Assembly: GCF_904848165.1 (NCBI RefSeq)
Contig: NZ_LR884459.1
Location: forward strand, 620,001 to 684,000
Reading direction: 5' to 3'
DNA length: 64,000 nt
Origin: Psychrobacter arenosus
GTDB lineage: Bacteria > Pseudomonadota > Gammaproteobacteria > Pseudomonadales > Moraxellaceae
Part shown: positions 11,348 to 20,716 of the stretch, piece by piece
Position numbering within the stretch: the first letter of the stretch is position 1
How the letters are laid out: every line of letters begins with the position of its first letter
The notes under the pieces: model-generated
The model's input: the letters and a program-made list of their open reading frames with translations, nothing else
The model's database searches: none
What the model was told of the DNA's origin: nothing
Made by a program: the position numbers and the translations under genes

Positions 11348-12664
11348 TTAAATAGACAGCTGCCAAACCCCATTTTGTAACTGTAAGCGCTGTGATTGCT
11401 GGCTATGTGAGTCGGACGCTGTTAGCGGCTTAATCACGCGGTAACCTTGCTCACGTAACTCTGCAATTTTGTTATTTAGCGCGCTCTGCCCGTCGCTATT
11501 TAGCTGCTGGCAAGCGGCATAATCCACCACGATCAAGTCTTGCTCAGGCAATTCGATATGGCTTTGCAGGCGGGTCAAATCGAGACTGAAACCCGCAGCA
11601 CAGCGCTTGTCTTTTTCTGTACTATTAGCCATAGTATTAACATCGATATCGGCATTCATCACCATGCCATCAAAGCGGCCACCACGAGCGACCGCTTGAA
11701 TATCATTGTTTAGATAGACGTTGAATACTAGGCCAGTATGGTAGTGATAACCTGACAGCTCAGTAATATCTATACTGACATGACACTGCCAATTTTGCTC
11801 TAAATGCTGCTTTATAGTAGCGATTTGGCTCATGGCTTCGTTAATTTGTGGGTCTTCGCTAGCCACAGGAGATAGGGCTGCTTTTAAAGTGGCTAGGTCA
11901 TGGCCATTGGCGGCTAGCGCGTAAAAGTCTGCGCCCATAGGCATCTCGGTACTGATGCGCTTAAGCTCTGGCAAGGCTTTATTGGCATATAAAGACATCA
12001 GTTGTTGCGAATCACTGTTACTGATTTGCGCGATTTCACACAACCGTTTAAAGATGCTGACCTGACCAATGTCGACATGGCGGCTGGCTTTAAGATCCGC
12101 ACGGTCAAGCAAACCGAACAACACGTCGAGCAATTCAATATCAGCGCTGATATCGGCACAACCAAAGATTTCGGCACCCAACTGTAGCGGGGTGCGTGAG
12201 CCGAACAGACCCGTAGGTAAGGTATGAATGACATGACCGGCATAGCAGTAGCGAGCAATGTGCTGGCGTCCTTGATGCTGGTTAAGATGGGCGTCAATCC
12301 GTAAAATTTGCGGGGTAATGTCCGCGCGCACACCCATTAAACGACCGGTTAATTGGTCAATAATCTTAAAAGTCTGTCTTTTTAAATCTTCAGAAGCATT
12401 GTTCAATAAAGACTCTGTGTACTCTATCATCGGCGGACAGATGAGCTCATAACCACAACCGACCAGATGCTTAGTCATTTGATAACGCAGCATCTCTTGT
12501 TTTTGTGCTTCATTCGATAGCAAGTCAGTCACTCCATCCGGCAATAGCCAAATGTTAGCGATATCTGACCCAGCGTTTAGCTGCGGAGATGGAGCGGATA
12601 CAGTGGATTTAGGTTGTGATGACGAGCTTAAATTTGCAGAATCAGAACAAGCAGACACAATCAT
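11348..12664 (-). CDS. hisZ: ATP phosphoribosyltransferase regulatory subunit HisZ
   Basis: A HisS-like paralogue lacking tRNA-charging activity that serves as the regulatory subunit of short-form HisG in histidine biosynthesis. The 438-aa product has a Ser/Ala-rich N-terminal extension of about 35 residues before the family start WLLPDGVTDLL. Class-II-synthetase-like segments follow: motif 2-like GVRADITPQILRIDAH and the later SGYHYHTGLVFNVY and ARGGRFDG. The extension may be real, or a later start may be used. An internal same-strand frame at 11998-12333 is a shadow. It lies directly upstream of purA. Confidence 0.9.
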   Translation of the reverse strand: MIVSACSDSANLSSSSQPKSTVSAPSPQLNAGSDIANIWLLPDGVTDLLSNEAQKQEMLRYQMTKHLVGCGYELICPPMIEYTESLLNNASEDLKRQTFKIIDQLTGRLMGVRADITPQILRIDAHLNQHQGRQHIARYCYAGHVIHTLPTGLFGSRTPLQLGAEIFGCADISADIELLDVLFGLLDRADLKASRHVDIGQVSIFKRLCEIAQISNSDSQQLMSLYANKALPELKRISTEMPMGADFYALAANGHDLATLKAALSPVASEDPQINEAMSQIATIKQHLEQNWQCHVSIDITELSGYHYHTGLVFNVYLNNDIQAVARGGRFDGMVMNADIDVNTMANSTEKDKRCAAGFSLDLTRLQSHIELPEQDLIVVDYAACQQLNSDGQSALNNKIAELREQGYRVIKPLTASDSHSQQSQRLQLQNGVWQLSI

Positions 12665-13387
12665 TCCTTGTTTGGCGTGGCTAATATCTCGCCAAAACGT
12701 TGGTAAAAAGACTAATAAAGTATGAAGGTTGGTAGCGGAGCATGAGCTAAGTTTGCTCAGACCTTAGTCTACCATAGCCTACGGACTTCGACTAGGGTTA
12801 AGGCGGATTAGTCACAGCAAATTTATACGCAATTACCCATTGACTTAATAGTGACTTTAAATTGAAAAAGTCCTTATTATTCAGTCTGTATTTGCTGCCT
12901 CGACTTACCGTATAGGGTTTCACAAACGCTCATGACCAGGTAGTGAAAACCCCAATTTAACCGATTTCTTTATACGGCTAATAACCACAAAAATAACGTC
13001 ATGATTTGTTACTTATTTATAAAAAAACGGTCTTTCTATCTGTTTGACCCCTGCTTAACTCCTGCTAGCCGTTAGCACAAAGCACGTATCACTGCGGTTA
13101 TTTTAGCCAAAATGTGCTACTATTTTGCCCATTAACCGGACACTTTGACAGCGGCTATTTCTACCCTATTAATAACGCCCTCTTACCTGTATTTCTTATC
13201 AGACCGTTTATCGTATTACTCTGATTGCAATCAAGTGCTAGCGAATCTAGTTAGCACTTACGGTCGGTTCGTTAGCACTTATAGTTGGTTAATTAAGGAC
13301 GCTAGGATTTATTAACGACCGTTACTGACTATGCTGTCTATTGTCCGCACATTTTATTTTATATTTTATTAAAGAAGGCAAGCCTCT
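12665..13387. other. Divergent intergenic region, hisZ / DUF2237 gene
   Basis: 723 bases without a convincing gene, between divergent hisZ and the DUF2237 gene. It contains an imperfect hairpin (GGGTTTCAC at 12915 with GTGAAAACCCC at 12943) and, near the right end, a cluster of related 10-11-base repeats listed separately. Both divergent promoters should lie here. Confidence 0.5.
13233..13281. promoter_or_regulatory. Repeat cluster, candidate operator
   Basis: GTTAGCACTTA occurs twice in direct orientation (13250-13260 and 13271-13281), 21 bases apart, two turns of the helix. An inverted near-copy AAGTGCTAGC lies at 13233-13242. The cluster sits about 110-155 bases before the DUF2237 start codon, a plausible regulator-binding position. 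No matching known operator was recognised. Confidence 0.35.
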
Positions 13388-13774
13388 ATGTCTGAGTTGC
13401 ACCCCAACCCTGCGATCAATCAACGTAACGTGTTAGGTGGCGAGCTTGCCAGCTGCTGTTTTGCCCCTATTACTGGCTATTATCGCAATGGCTTTTGTCA
13501 TACTGGCCCGCGAGACCTTGGCCAACATACCGTCTGTGTCAAAATGACCGCCGACTTTTTGAATTTTTCTGCCAGTCGCGGTAATGACCTTATTACCCCT
13601 TTGCCTGAGTACAACTTTCCTGGATTACAGCCGGGCGATTATTGGTGCGTCTGTGCCACACGTTGGGTAGAAGCCCTGGAGCACGATGCCGCCGCGCCCC
13701 TTAAATTAGAGGCCTGTCATGAAAGCCTTTTAAGTTTGGTAGACCTCAAGACTTTAATGGAATATGCGCTGTAA
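13388..13774 (+). CDS. DUF2237 family protein
   Basis: A 128-aa soluble protein matching the uncharacterised DUF2237 family: NVLGGELASCC, TGYYRNGFCHTGPRDLGQHTVC, the FSASRGNDLITPLPEYNFPGLQPGDYWC core and the final WVEALEH stretch. Several conserved Cys, including a CC pair, suggest metal or redox chemistry, but no function is established. It is followed 61 bases later by corA on the same strand and may be co-transcribed with it. Confidence 0.85.
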   Translation: MSELHPNPAINQRNVLGGELASCCFAPITGYYRNGFCHTGPRDLGQHTVCVKMTADFLNFSASRGNDLITPLPEYNFPGLQPGDYWCVCATRWVEALEHDAAAPLKLEACHESLLSLVDLKTLMEYAL

Positions 13775-13835
13775 TTTGCTGCTCACATTCTTTTAGCTAT
13801 TGACCATTATAAGTATTAAAATTTGAGACCTCTTT

Positions 13836-15104
13836 ATGCTCCAACCCGACTCCTCATCCAATCGTCCTGACCCGCACACCAATAAACGCAGTTTCGATGG
13901 GGCGCAGCCAACCGATAGCGTCAATATGGCGATTCCCGTCGCTACCAGCAGTCATAGTGCCTATGAGCATCCGTTGTCTGAACATTCTGAATTAATGTCA
14001 GGCACTAGCTTTATTTATGGTGACGTTAACGCGGATGATGAAGACGCTTACGAGATTATGACCGTCTATGACCCTGAAGCCGAGCGCTTTGAGGACATTA
14101 CCTATTCGGTCGAAAATGAAGTGGTCAATTGCTACTCATACTCGCGTAAAACGGGTGAGCCGATAGAAGAGCTAACCTTAGATGAAGTCAGTAAAACATT
14201 AACCAATAACAATCAATTTATCTGGTTAGGTTTGTATAACCCTAGCCTTGAAACTGTGTCTGAAGTCCAGGAAGCCTTCGATTTGCACGAATTGGCGATT
14301 GAGGATGCTTTTACTGAGCATCAGCGTGCCAAGGTAGAAAACTATAGCAACGATACGGTTTTCGTCGTGGTTCGTACGGCCAAGCTCGATGGTAATAAAA
14401 TCTGCTATGGCACCACCTCAATGTTTTTAGGCAAAAACTACATCATTACCATTCGTACCGGGGCTTCCAACTCTTATAAACCAGTGCGTGATCACAGTCA
14501 TCGTTACCCCGAAAAGCTGCGTATGGGTCCCATCTTCGTCCTGCATGCTATCTTGGATTTTATTGTCGATAACTATTTGCCTATTACCGACCGTCTGGGC
14601 AGCTATTTACGTGAGCAAGAGCGCGATATTTTCTCTTATGAATTTAGCAAAGAGACGCTACAAAGCCTTTATGAGCTTAAATCGCAATTGGTTCATATGC
14701 GCGCGGTATTGCTGCCGGTCAAAGACATCTGTAGCTTCTTTATTAATCATAAAAGAAGTGAGATGCTCTCCTCTTTCCCTAGTGCTGCCAAACCTTACTT
14801 CCGCGACGTGAATGACCACCTCCTGCGCTCGCTAGATGCGGTTAATGGGCTCAATGAGATGCTCAGTGTGGCGATGAATACCTATACGACGATGGTCAAT
14901 GTGGGTCAGAACGATGTGGTGAGAAAATTAGCGGCTTGGGCGGGTATCTTGGCTGTCCCTACTGCAGTGGCAGGTATTTACGGGATGAACTTCGACTTTA
15001 TGCCGGAGCTGCATTATAAATATGCTTACTTTGTGGTACTCGGTCTGATATTAATAGTCTGTGTCGTGCTTTATCATAAGTTTAGACGGGCGGGTTGGTT
15101 GTAG
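13836..15104 (+). CDS. corA: CorA family divalent metal ion transporter
   Basis: Pentameric inner-membrane Mg2+/Co2+ (or Zn2+) channel. 422 aa: a long cytoplasmic domain to about residue 355, then two C-terminal transmembrane helices with the diagnostic GMN motif (IYGMNFDFMPEL) between them. The first about 65 residues, before EDAYEIMTVYD, are a polar low-complexity extension not needed for the family match. A shared terminator with the convergent psiE-like gene follows. Confidence 0.93.
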   Translation: MLQPDSSSNRPDPHTNKRSFDGAQPTDSVNMAIPVATSSHSAYEHPLSEHSELMSGTSFIYGDVNADDEDAYEIMTVYDPEAERFEDITYSVENEVVNCYSYSRKTGEPIEELTLDEVSKTLTNNNQFIWLGLYNPSLETVSEVQEAFDLHELAIEDAFTEHQRAKVENYSNDTVFVVVRTAKLDGNKICYGTTSMFLGKNYIITIRTGASNSYKPVRDHSHRYPEKLRMGPIFVLHAILDFIVDNYLPITDRLGSYLREQERDIFSYEFSKETLQSLYELKSQLVHMRAVLLPVKDICSFFINHKRSEMLSSFPSAAKPYFRDVNDHLLRSLDAVNGLNEMLSVAMNTYTTMVNVGQNDVVRKLAAWAGILAVPTAVAGIYGMNFDFMPELHYKYAYFVVLGLILIVCVVLYHKFRRAGWL

Positions 15105-15123
15105 ACCAGTAGTAAATTTCAAG

Positions 15124-15158
15124 TAAAAAAAAGCGCCTCTATAATAAAGGCGTTTTTT
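15124..15158. terminator. Bidirectional terminator between corA and psiE-like gene
   Basis: An AAAAAA-flanked CGCCT / AGGCG stem followed by TTTTTT, working on both strands between convergent genes. Confidence 0.85.
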
Positions 15159-15180
15159 CTTTGGGTCATATCTTCATTAT

Positions 15181-15636
15181 TTATTCACGACGTGTACTGG
15201 GCGCCCCTTTATGGACATTATCCTCGGGACGACCAAACTCTTTTGCCGTCCAAGTTAATAGCACTATGGCAATACTTAAAACGAAGATAGCGACTGTAAT
15301 CGTCATTAACAGCCATAAGTGAAAAGTATCTGAAACCGCCTGTACATCAACCACTAAGTGGCGAGATAAGGCGGTAATGGCAATATAAATTAGGAACTGT
15401 ACTGGCAGGCGATGAGTCTTAAAATAAATGCCTATCATGGCCAACAGCTCAAGATAGATGAATAACATCAAAATATCTTTTAACGCCGCCTCGCCTTTGA
15501 AGACAATGCCATAAAACTCCGTACCTGCCCCCCAAATAACCACAAAGACAATTAGAAATAACGCCATATAATGGGCTATATCGACTAACAACTCGCCAAA
15601 ATTTTGCACTCGGTGTTGCCAGCTGCTGTTATTCAT
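15181..15636 (-). CDS. PsiE-like phosphate-starvation-inducible membrane protein
   Basis: A 151-aa integral membrane protein with about four hydrophobic helices (about residues 18-40, 55-75, 80-95 and 108-130) and a charged C-terminal tail. The pattern, with YLELLAMIGIYF and ITALSRHLVV, matches the PsiE family. Function is unknown; in E. coli psiE responds to phosphate starvation. No pho box was recognised here. Convergent to corA. Confidence 0.78.
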   Translation of the reverse strand: MNNSSWQHRVQNFGELLVDIAHYMALFLIVFVVIWGAGTEFYGIVFKGEAALKDILMLFIYLELLAMIGIYFKTHRLPVQFLIYIAITALSRHLVVDVQAVSDTFHLWLLMTITVAIFVLSIAIVLLTWTAKEFGRPEDNVHKGAPSTRRE

Positions 15637-15882
15637 TCAAGGGTCGCCTCTATAGTTGAGGCGGGATGAACTCTATCACGCCCCGTGGGGTCAATAGTCA
15701 TCCTTAGCACTTTAAATTAGCATAGTGTTTAATTAATGAAAAGCTTAATAGAAAGTTTAATGAAAATAATTTCTTCAAACCTATTGGAAAGCGTCCGCCT
15801 TAAACGACCGCCTGTCATTAAGCCACTTTTATAAAGCTCTAACCCTATTTTTTCTACAAATAATAGCCCCTACCCTATTAGC

Positions 15883-16758
15883 TTACAGCCCTGCCGCTTT
15901 TTCAGCCGCTTCAACCGTTTGACGAATTAGTGTATTGATCGTCATCGGACCGACACCGCCTGGTACTGGGGTATAAGCACTAGCTTTGGCTTCGATGCCT
16001 GCCAACTCGATATCACCAACCCCACCATTATCAGTAGGATGGAAACCGGCATCGACTACGACGGCACCTGGCTTAATCCAAGCTTGCTGAATCAATTCAG
16101 GCACCCCTACTGCACCTACGATAATATCGGCAAGCGCCACATGGTCCGCTAGATTTTGCGTTCTTGAGTGGCAAATGGTCACAGTACAGTTGGCATTTAA
16201 TAGCATCTGCGCCATAGGCTTGCCTAAGATAGCGCTACGACCTACAACGACGGCATGCTTACCCGACAGCTCAATACCTTCATGCTCAAGCAAGTGCATA
16301 ATGCCTTGAGGCGTGCAAGAACCATAAGCGGGCTCACCCATGCTCATACGACCAAACCCAAGGCAGGTGACCCCATCCACGTCTTTAGCTAAATCAATGG
16401 CATCAAAGCACGCACGCTCTTCAATCTGCGCAGGTACCGGATGCTGTAGCAAGATACCGTGTACGTTTGGATTATTATTCAATTCATCAATCTTTGCTAG
16501 CAGCTCTTCTGTGGTAGTCGCTGTTGGCATTTCCACGCGCATAGAATCCATCCCAACACGCTTACAAGCATTGCCTTTCATACGCACATAAGTGGCAGAG
16601 GCAGGGTCTTCGCCAACCAAAATCGTCGCTAATATCGGGGTGTTGCCCGTTTTAGACTTAATGGCCGCTACCCGCTCACTCAGTGATTGCTCAATCTGTT
16701 TGGCAAGGGCTTTACCATCTAGGCAAATAGCAGTTGTAGAATCAGATACTTGGGTCAT
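15883..16758 (-). CDS. folD: Methylenetetrahydrofolate dehydrogenase / cyclohydrolase FolD
   Basis: Bifunctional cytosolic enzyme converting 5,10-methylene-THF to 10-formyl-THF with NADP. 291 aa, normal. Signatures: the [14 protein letters not shown] segment with the catalytic Lys, [10 protein letters not shown], the [13 protein letters not shown] stretch, the [17 protein letters not shown] nucleotide-binding motif, and C-terminal [18 protein letters not shown]. Monocistronic by appearance. Confidence 0.97.
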   Translation of the reverse strand: MTQVSDSTTAICLDGKALAKQIEQSLSERVAAIKSKTGNTPILATILVGEDPASATYVRMKGNACKRVGMDSMRVEMPTATTTEELLAKIDELNNNPNVHGILLQHPVPAQIEERACFDAIDLAKDVDGVTCLGFGRMSMGEPAYGSCTPQGIMHLLEHEGIELSGKHAVVVGRSAILGKPMAQMLLNANCTVTICHSRTQNLADHVALADIIVGAVGVPELIQQAWIKPGAVVVDAGFHPTDNGGVGDIELAGIEAKASAYTPVPGGVGPMTINTLIRQTVEAAEKAAGL

Positions 16759-17096
16759 AAAAACTCCATAACAACGTTTGTTAGATAAAAGGGTTATACG
16801 AAGAAGCTTTCGATAAAAATCTCAATCAAAAGGCACTAATTGAAAAGTCTGGCAATAAAAAAAAGGTTGAGCAAGCCAATCAGAGGATAAAGCTCACTAA
16901 ATAAAATAGGCAGCAAACCACCTTAATAAGATATAAAACCAAGCATGTGCCATTAGCAGCGCTATTGTAACGGTAGCAGCCCAAAAGATACAGACACGGC
17001 TGAAACTTATGCCCTGACTTTTTCATTTAAGCTGAGTTAGTTAAATTTAAGACAACAAAAAAGGCCTCCAGATATCTGAAGGCCTTTCTCTTGTAA
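16759..17096. other. Intergenic region between folD and the tRNA pair
   Basis: 338 bases holding the tRNA-operon terminator at its right end (17057-17087). Upstream folD promoter elements must be here but none was clear. No coding potential was seen. Confidence 0.5.
17057..17087 (-). terminator. Terminator of the tRNA-Cys/tRNA-Leu transcript
   Basis: A long near-perfect palindrome (AAAGGCCT-C-CAGATATCTG-A-AGGCCTTT) followed on the minus strand by a T-run, ten bases after the tRNA-Leu 3' end. Confidence 0.9.
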
Positions 17097-17183
17097 TGGT
17101 ACCCGGAGCCGGACTTGAACCGGCACGCTATTACTAGCGAGGGATTTTAAATCCCTTGTGTCTACCAATTTCACCACCCGGGC
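17097..17183 (-). tRNA. leuZ: tRNA-Leu(TAA)
   Basis: An 87-base class II tRNA. It begins GCCCGGG, has anticodon loop TTTAAAA with TAA as positions 34-36, a long variable arm, the T-arm GGTTCAAGTCC and an encoded 3' CCA. It lies second in a tRNA-Cys/tRNA-Leu transcript, the order of E. coli cysT-leuZ. Confidence 0.96.
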
Positions 17184-17316
17184 AAAACTTGTATTACCTT
17201 ACTGCTGGTAGATTTGGACTTGGTTGCAGTAGGATAAGAGAGCGTTATTATATAGAGATGTATTAATAAATCAAGACTTTATTTATACTTTTTTTATCTA
17301 TATTTTAAAGCAAATT

Positions 17317-17390
17317 TGGAGGCTGGAGCCGGAATCGAACCGGCGATCAAGGAGTTGCAGTCCAGTGCATTACCACTTTGCTATCCAGCC
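17317..17390 (-). tRNA. cysT: tRNA-Cys(GCA)
   Basis: A 74-base tRNA starting GGCTGGA, with anticodon GCA in the loop CTGCAAC, T-arm GGTTCGATTCC and encoded CCA. The discriminator base is T, a known identity element of tRNA-Cys. Upstream of tRNA-Leu on the same strand. Confidence 0.96.
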
Positions 17391-17404
17391 AATCAAGGTG
17401 GACT

Positions 17405-17432
17405 ATATTAACAAAAATAATTTAAATTACAA
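17405..17432 (-). promoter_or_regulatory. Candidate promoter of the tRNA pair
   Basis: On the minus strand TTGTAA (-35-like, 17427-17432) and TAATAT (-10-like, 17405-17410) are separated by 16 bases, 15 bases before the tRNA-Cys 5' end. Imperfect matches in AT-rich DNA, so tentative. Confidence 0.35.
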
Positions 17433-17580
17433 GTCATTTTTGCCGCTTTTCTGAGCTTTTATAAATTCATTCTCTAAAATATAGGATAAAGACCTATTGC
17501 TAGGAATATTTCGCTCAGAACCGCCCTAGTCAGGGTGCGTATTATCCCTATAAGCGAGCTCTTTGGCAAGCCCAAACTGT

Positions 17581-18510
17581 CTATTGAGTTGCCATAGCCT
17601 GATCCCAATACGGTGGTGACCCATAATAACCGTCAATAAAGTCAATAAAACACCTGACTTTATGCGGTAATAATTTTTTATGTGCATAAACCGCATAGAG
17701 GTCTAAAGCCGCGGGCTCAAACTCAGGTAAGATTTGCACCAACTTGCCACTACTTAGTGCCTCACTGGCAATAAAGGTCGGCTGTAATACCACGCCTGCC
17801 CCTTCTATAGCGGCATTGACCAACACATCGCCATTATTGCTGCTCATCACATAGCTTTTGGTAATATAGCTTGGTTCTATGCCGTGCGTCAGCCAGCGGT
17901 AAATCTCTTCTTGATCATCCCTCTCCATATAGCTGTAATGCAAATAGCGATGGTCTTTGAGGTCATCTAAGCTCTGCAGTGTGCCATAGTCTGCAAGATA
18001 ACTGGGCGATGCGCACAATACCACGCGAATAGGCGCGACTTTTTTAGCAATAAGCGCCGAGCTCTTTAGACGACCAATACGCAAGGCAATATCAAAACCC
18101 TCGTCTACGATATCGACCTTACGATCATTCAATTGCAAATCAACATGTACCAAAGGATATACGGCCTGAAAATCGGTAATGAGTTTGGCCATATGTTTGA
18201 GAGCAAAAGACACTGGGGCACTAATGCGCAAGGTCCCCTGAGGGATATGCTGCAAGCCGCCCAACTGTGTCTCCATCTCATCGATGCTCGCCAAAATCTG
18301 CTGCGAATGTTGAAAATAATGACTGCCAGCTTCGGTCAAGCTAACTTTGCGCGTAGTGCGGTGGAGTAAGCGCACCCCAAGGCGCTCCTCAAGTTTGGCG
18401 ACATATTTGCTCACCAATTGTGGGGACATAGCCATGGTCTCAGCCGCTTGGCTAAAGCTGCCCTCTTGCGCTACGGCCACAAAGGCTCGCATGGCATCAA
18501 TTCTATCCAT
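17581..18510 (-). CDS. LysR family transcriptional regulator
   Basis: 309 aa. N-terminal winged HTH (residues 1-60, MDRIDAMRAFVAVAQEGSFSQAAETMAMSPQLVSKYVAKLEERLGV region) followed by a LysR substrate-binding domain (about 90-295). The subtype resembles the large DmlR/CrgA-like branch. It is divergent from the DoxX gene, with 282 bases between them, so regulation of that gene is plausible. The inducer cannot be told. Confidence 0.92.
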   Translation of the reverse strand: MDRIDAMRAFVAVAQEGSFSQAAETMAMSPQLVSKYVAKLEERLGVRLLHRTTRKVSLTEAGSHYFQHSQQILASIDEMETQLGGLQHIPQGTLRISAPVSFALKHMAKLITDFQAVYPLVHVDLQLNDRKVDIVDEGFDIALRIGRLKSSALIAKKVAPIRVVLCASPSYLADYGTLQSLDDLKDHRYLHYSYMERDDQEEIYRWLTHGIEPSYITKSYVMSSNNGDVLVNAAIEGAGVVLQPTFIASEALSSGKLVQILPEFEPAALDLYAVYAHKKLLPHKVRCFIDFIDGYYGSPPYWDQAMATQ

Positions 18511-18792
18511 TGTTTATCCCAATTTTATACTGACTGCGCAACATGGTGATTGTGTAAACCATCTGCTGCTTAAAACCCAACGCTAGCTAGTTAAAATCAA
18601 ATATCAACTACTTTTCACAGCTGCTTTGGCGATTGCTCATACCGGCTATTATCAACGTTTTGTTGTTAATTATTCTATATCTAATGGGTTACTCTTACCT
18701 TATGTTGCTAGTAAAGTGGGCGCACTGTAGCGATTAATCCATTAATCCTAACGCCCCTTATAACCTAACTATAATGACTAGAGTAACCCCAT

Positions 18793-19236
18793 ATGAACGA
18801 TTCTATGTTAAATAAAATTTTACGCACTGATGCCGGTATAGCCGCGCTCATACTCCGTGTGCCTGTAGGCATCATCTTAGCCGCTCATGGGGCCCAGAAG
18901 CTGTTTGGGTGGTTTGGAGGTAATGGTTTAGCCGGCACAGCCGGTTGGATGAGCAGCATAGGCATAGAACCTGGCTATCTGATGGCGATACTGGCAGGAA
19001 GCGCTGAGTTCTTTGGCGGCCTAGCTTTAATCTTAGGCGTACTGACTCGCCCAGCAGCAGTTGCAGCAGCTTTTACTATGCTAGTTGCCATCTTTAGTGT
19101 GCATATTAGTAACGGTCTATTCGCAGCTAATAATGGCTACGAGTACGCTCTGACTTTGATGGTGGCTTTAATTGCCCTAGCTGTACAAGGTGGTGGGCAA
19201 CTGAGTGTCGATCAGGCGCTAACGCAACGGTCTTAG
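18793..19236 (+). CDS. DoxX family membrane protein
   Basis: A 147-aa inner-membrane protein with four hydrophobic helices and the DoxX signature: LRVPVGIILAAHGAQKLFGWFGG near the N-terminus and LAGSAEFFGGLALILGVLTRPAA in the middle. DoxX-like proteins are often under LysR control and tied to redox or thiol stress, but their activity is not settled. Divergent from the LysR gene at 17581. Confidence 0.88.
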   Translation: MNDSMLNKILRTDAGIAALILRVPVGIILAAHGAQKLFGWFGGNGLAGTAGWMSSIGIEPGYLMAILAGSAEFFGGLALILGVLTRPAAVAAAFTMLVAIFSVHISNGLFAANNGYEYALTLMVALIALAVQGGGQLSVDQALTQRS

Positions 19237-19422
19237 TACAGAAGCTTAAAGCTGACTACCGTATGACGGACAGATTTTGTAAGGATCTATAATAACCCAG
19301 CTCACAGAACGTGGGGTTCGAGGATAAGGGCTATATCTTAGCTCTATTATTAGCCTAGTAAATAAGGGCTAAGGTAAGTGCTAGTAAGCGTTATATGGCT
19401 GGCTACTGCTCACAGCTAATTG

Positions 19423-19659
19423 TCACCCCACCCCACTATCGCAAGCTTGACTCAACCAACTTTGAGATTGTGCTCCATCTTGCGCCACCCCTATCCCTAG
19501 AGAGTACATAGTAGCCAGTCTGACTTGCGCTGTTATATCCCCTTGCTCGGCTTGCATTTTAGTCGTCGAAAAATCACTGGCCCAAGCAGTAACCGTCAGC
19601 CCCATAGCCAGTACTAGCATCCCTAGTTTATGTATCACCATCTGTCCTAGTATGCGCAT
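19423..19659 (-). CDS. Small secreted single-Sel1-repeat protein
   Basis: A 78-aa product with a signal peptide (hydrophobic residues about 11-27, cleavage near AWA-SD) and then one Sel1-like repeat (AEQGDITAQVRLATMYSLGIGVAQDGAQSQSWLSQAC). Sel1 proteins usually carry several repeats, so this may be a truncated remnant of a longer gene or a minimal secreted peptide. The stop codon falls right after a full repeat. Isolated between the DoxX and cupin genes. Confidence 0.55.
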   Translation of the reverse strand: MRILGQMVIHKLGMLVLAMGLTVTAWASDFSTTKMQAEQGDITAQVRLATMYSLGIGVAQDGAQSQSWLSQACDSGVG

Positions 19660-19971
19660 GGCTATTCCCTTCCCTGAAAAGGGAATCTTGCACGACTTTG
19701 TTGTAATAACTTGGTGTCATTAGTCGCACTATATACACTATTGCCACACTTTGGCTAAGCTATAAGGTAATAATATATCTAAGGTTTGTAGATAGCTTAT
19801 AAGCAGCATTCTGCTGAAATAAACTATTAGTAAATTAGCCAAGCCCTGCATTACCATCTTGTTAATAACAATAGCCAATCTTGAGCTAAACACTGATTTG
19901 AACGCTTATAAAAACTGGTCGATGATAGTCATTTAGCCAGTGTCTCTATACTATTTTTTGGAAAAATTCTT
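19660..19971. other. Intergenic region before the cupin gene
   Basis: 312 AT-rich bases between the divergent small Sel1 gene and the cupin gene. No gene, terminator or recognisable operator was seen. Confidence 0.5.
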
Positions 19972-20652
19972 ATGCTAGTGAATGCCGATTTCTCACAACG
20001 CGCAGTATCCCTGCCAGCAGAACAACATTGGGTGAACTCGCCACAACAAGGCGTTGAACGTATTATGCTAGACCGGTTGGGCGATGAAAAAACTCGGGCT
20101 ACTAGTATTGTGCGCTATGCCCCCGAGTCTTATTTTCCGCATCATCAACATCCGGGTGGTGAAGAGATTTTGGTTTTATCCGGCGTATTTTCTGATGGTG
20201 ACGACCATTACCCTACAGGCTGGTATATCCGCAATCCGCCAAGCTCTGGGCATCAGCCTTATAGCCGTGAGGGCGCTATTATTTTCGTTAAGCTTTGGCA
20301 GATGTCGCCCGATGAAGACCAGCATGTACGGATCGATACCAACGATGCTGCTAATTGGCAGCGCCAAGAGGATCGCGAGGTTTGTCCTCTATTTGCCGAT
20401 GAAAGAGAAGACGTCAGCTTACGGCGCTGGCAGGCAGGAACAGCATTAACTATTGAGAATGTAAAGGGTGCTGAGATACTGGTAGTCGCTGGCGAGCTCA
20501 TTGAAGGAGAAAAAACTTATCAACCTAATAGCTGGTTACGCTATCCGATAGGGTCCAATATTGAATTAGCCGCTGGGTCAGAAGGCGTAACGGTATATCT
20601 AAAGACTGGACACCTCGCCCATATCAATCCAGACGATTTTACAGCGAACTAA
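19972..20652 (+). CDS. ChrR-like double-cupin protein
   Basis: A 226-aa soluble protein with two cupin repeats. The first has the metal-binding pattern YFPHHQHPGGEEILVLSGVFSDG and GWYIRNPPSSGH; the second, from about residue 125, keeps the fold (GAEILVVAGELIEGEKTYQPNSWLRYP) but lost the histidines. This is the cupin type found in the C-terminal half of ChrR anti-sigma factors, here without the N-terminal zinc anti-sigma domain and without a neighbouring sigma factor. It is followed 64 bases later by a flavin amine oxidase, a probable operon. Confidence 0.8.
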   Translation: MLVNADFSQRAVSLPAEQHWVNSPQQGVERIMLDRLGDEKTRATSIVRYAPESYFPHHQHPGGEEILVLSGVFSDGDDHYPTGWYIRNPPSSGHQPYSREGAIIFVKLWQMSPDEDQHVRIDTNDAANWQRQEDREVCPLFADEREDVSLRRWQAGTALTIENVKGAEILVVAGELIEGEKTYQPNSWLRYPIGSNIELAAGSEGVTVYLKTGHLAHINPDDFTAN

Positions 20653-20716
20653 TTTTAATGGTTAGGTTGTATAGAGATAGTTTTCAAGAAATAGAATCTA
20701 AGTTAGGAAAATAATT

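Noticed and set aside
11998..12333. A 111-codon frame on the same strand inside hisZ
   Set aside because: It lies wholly within the well-supported hisZ reading frame, shifted by one base, with no family resemblance.
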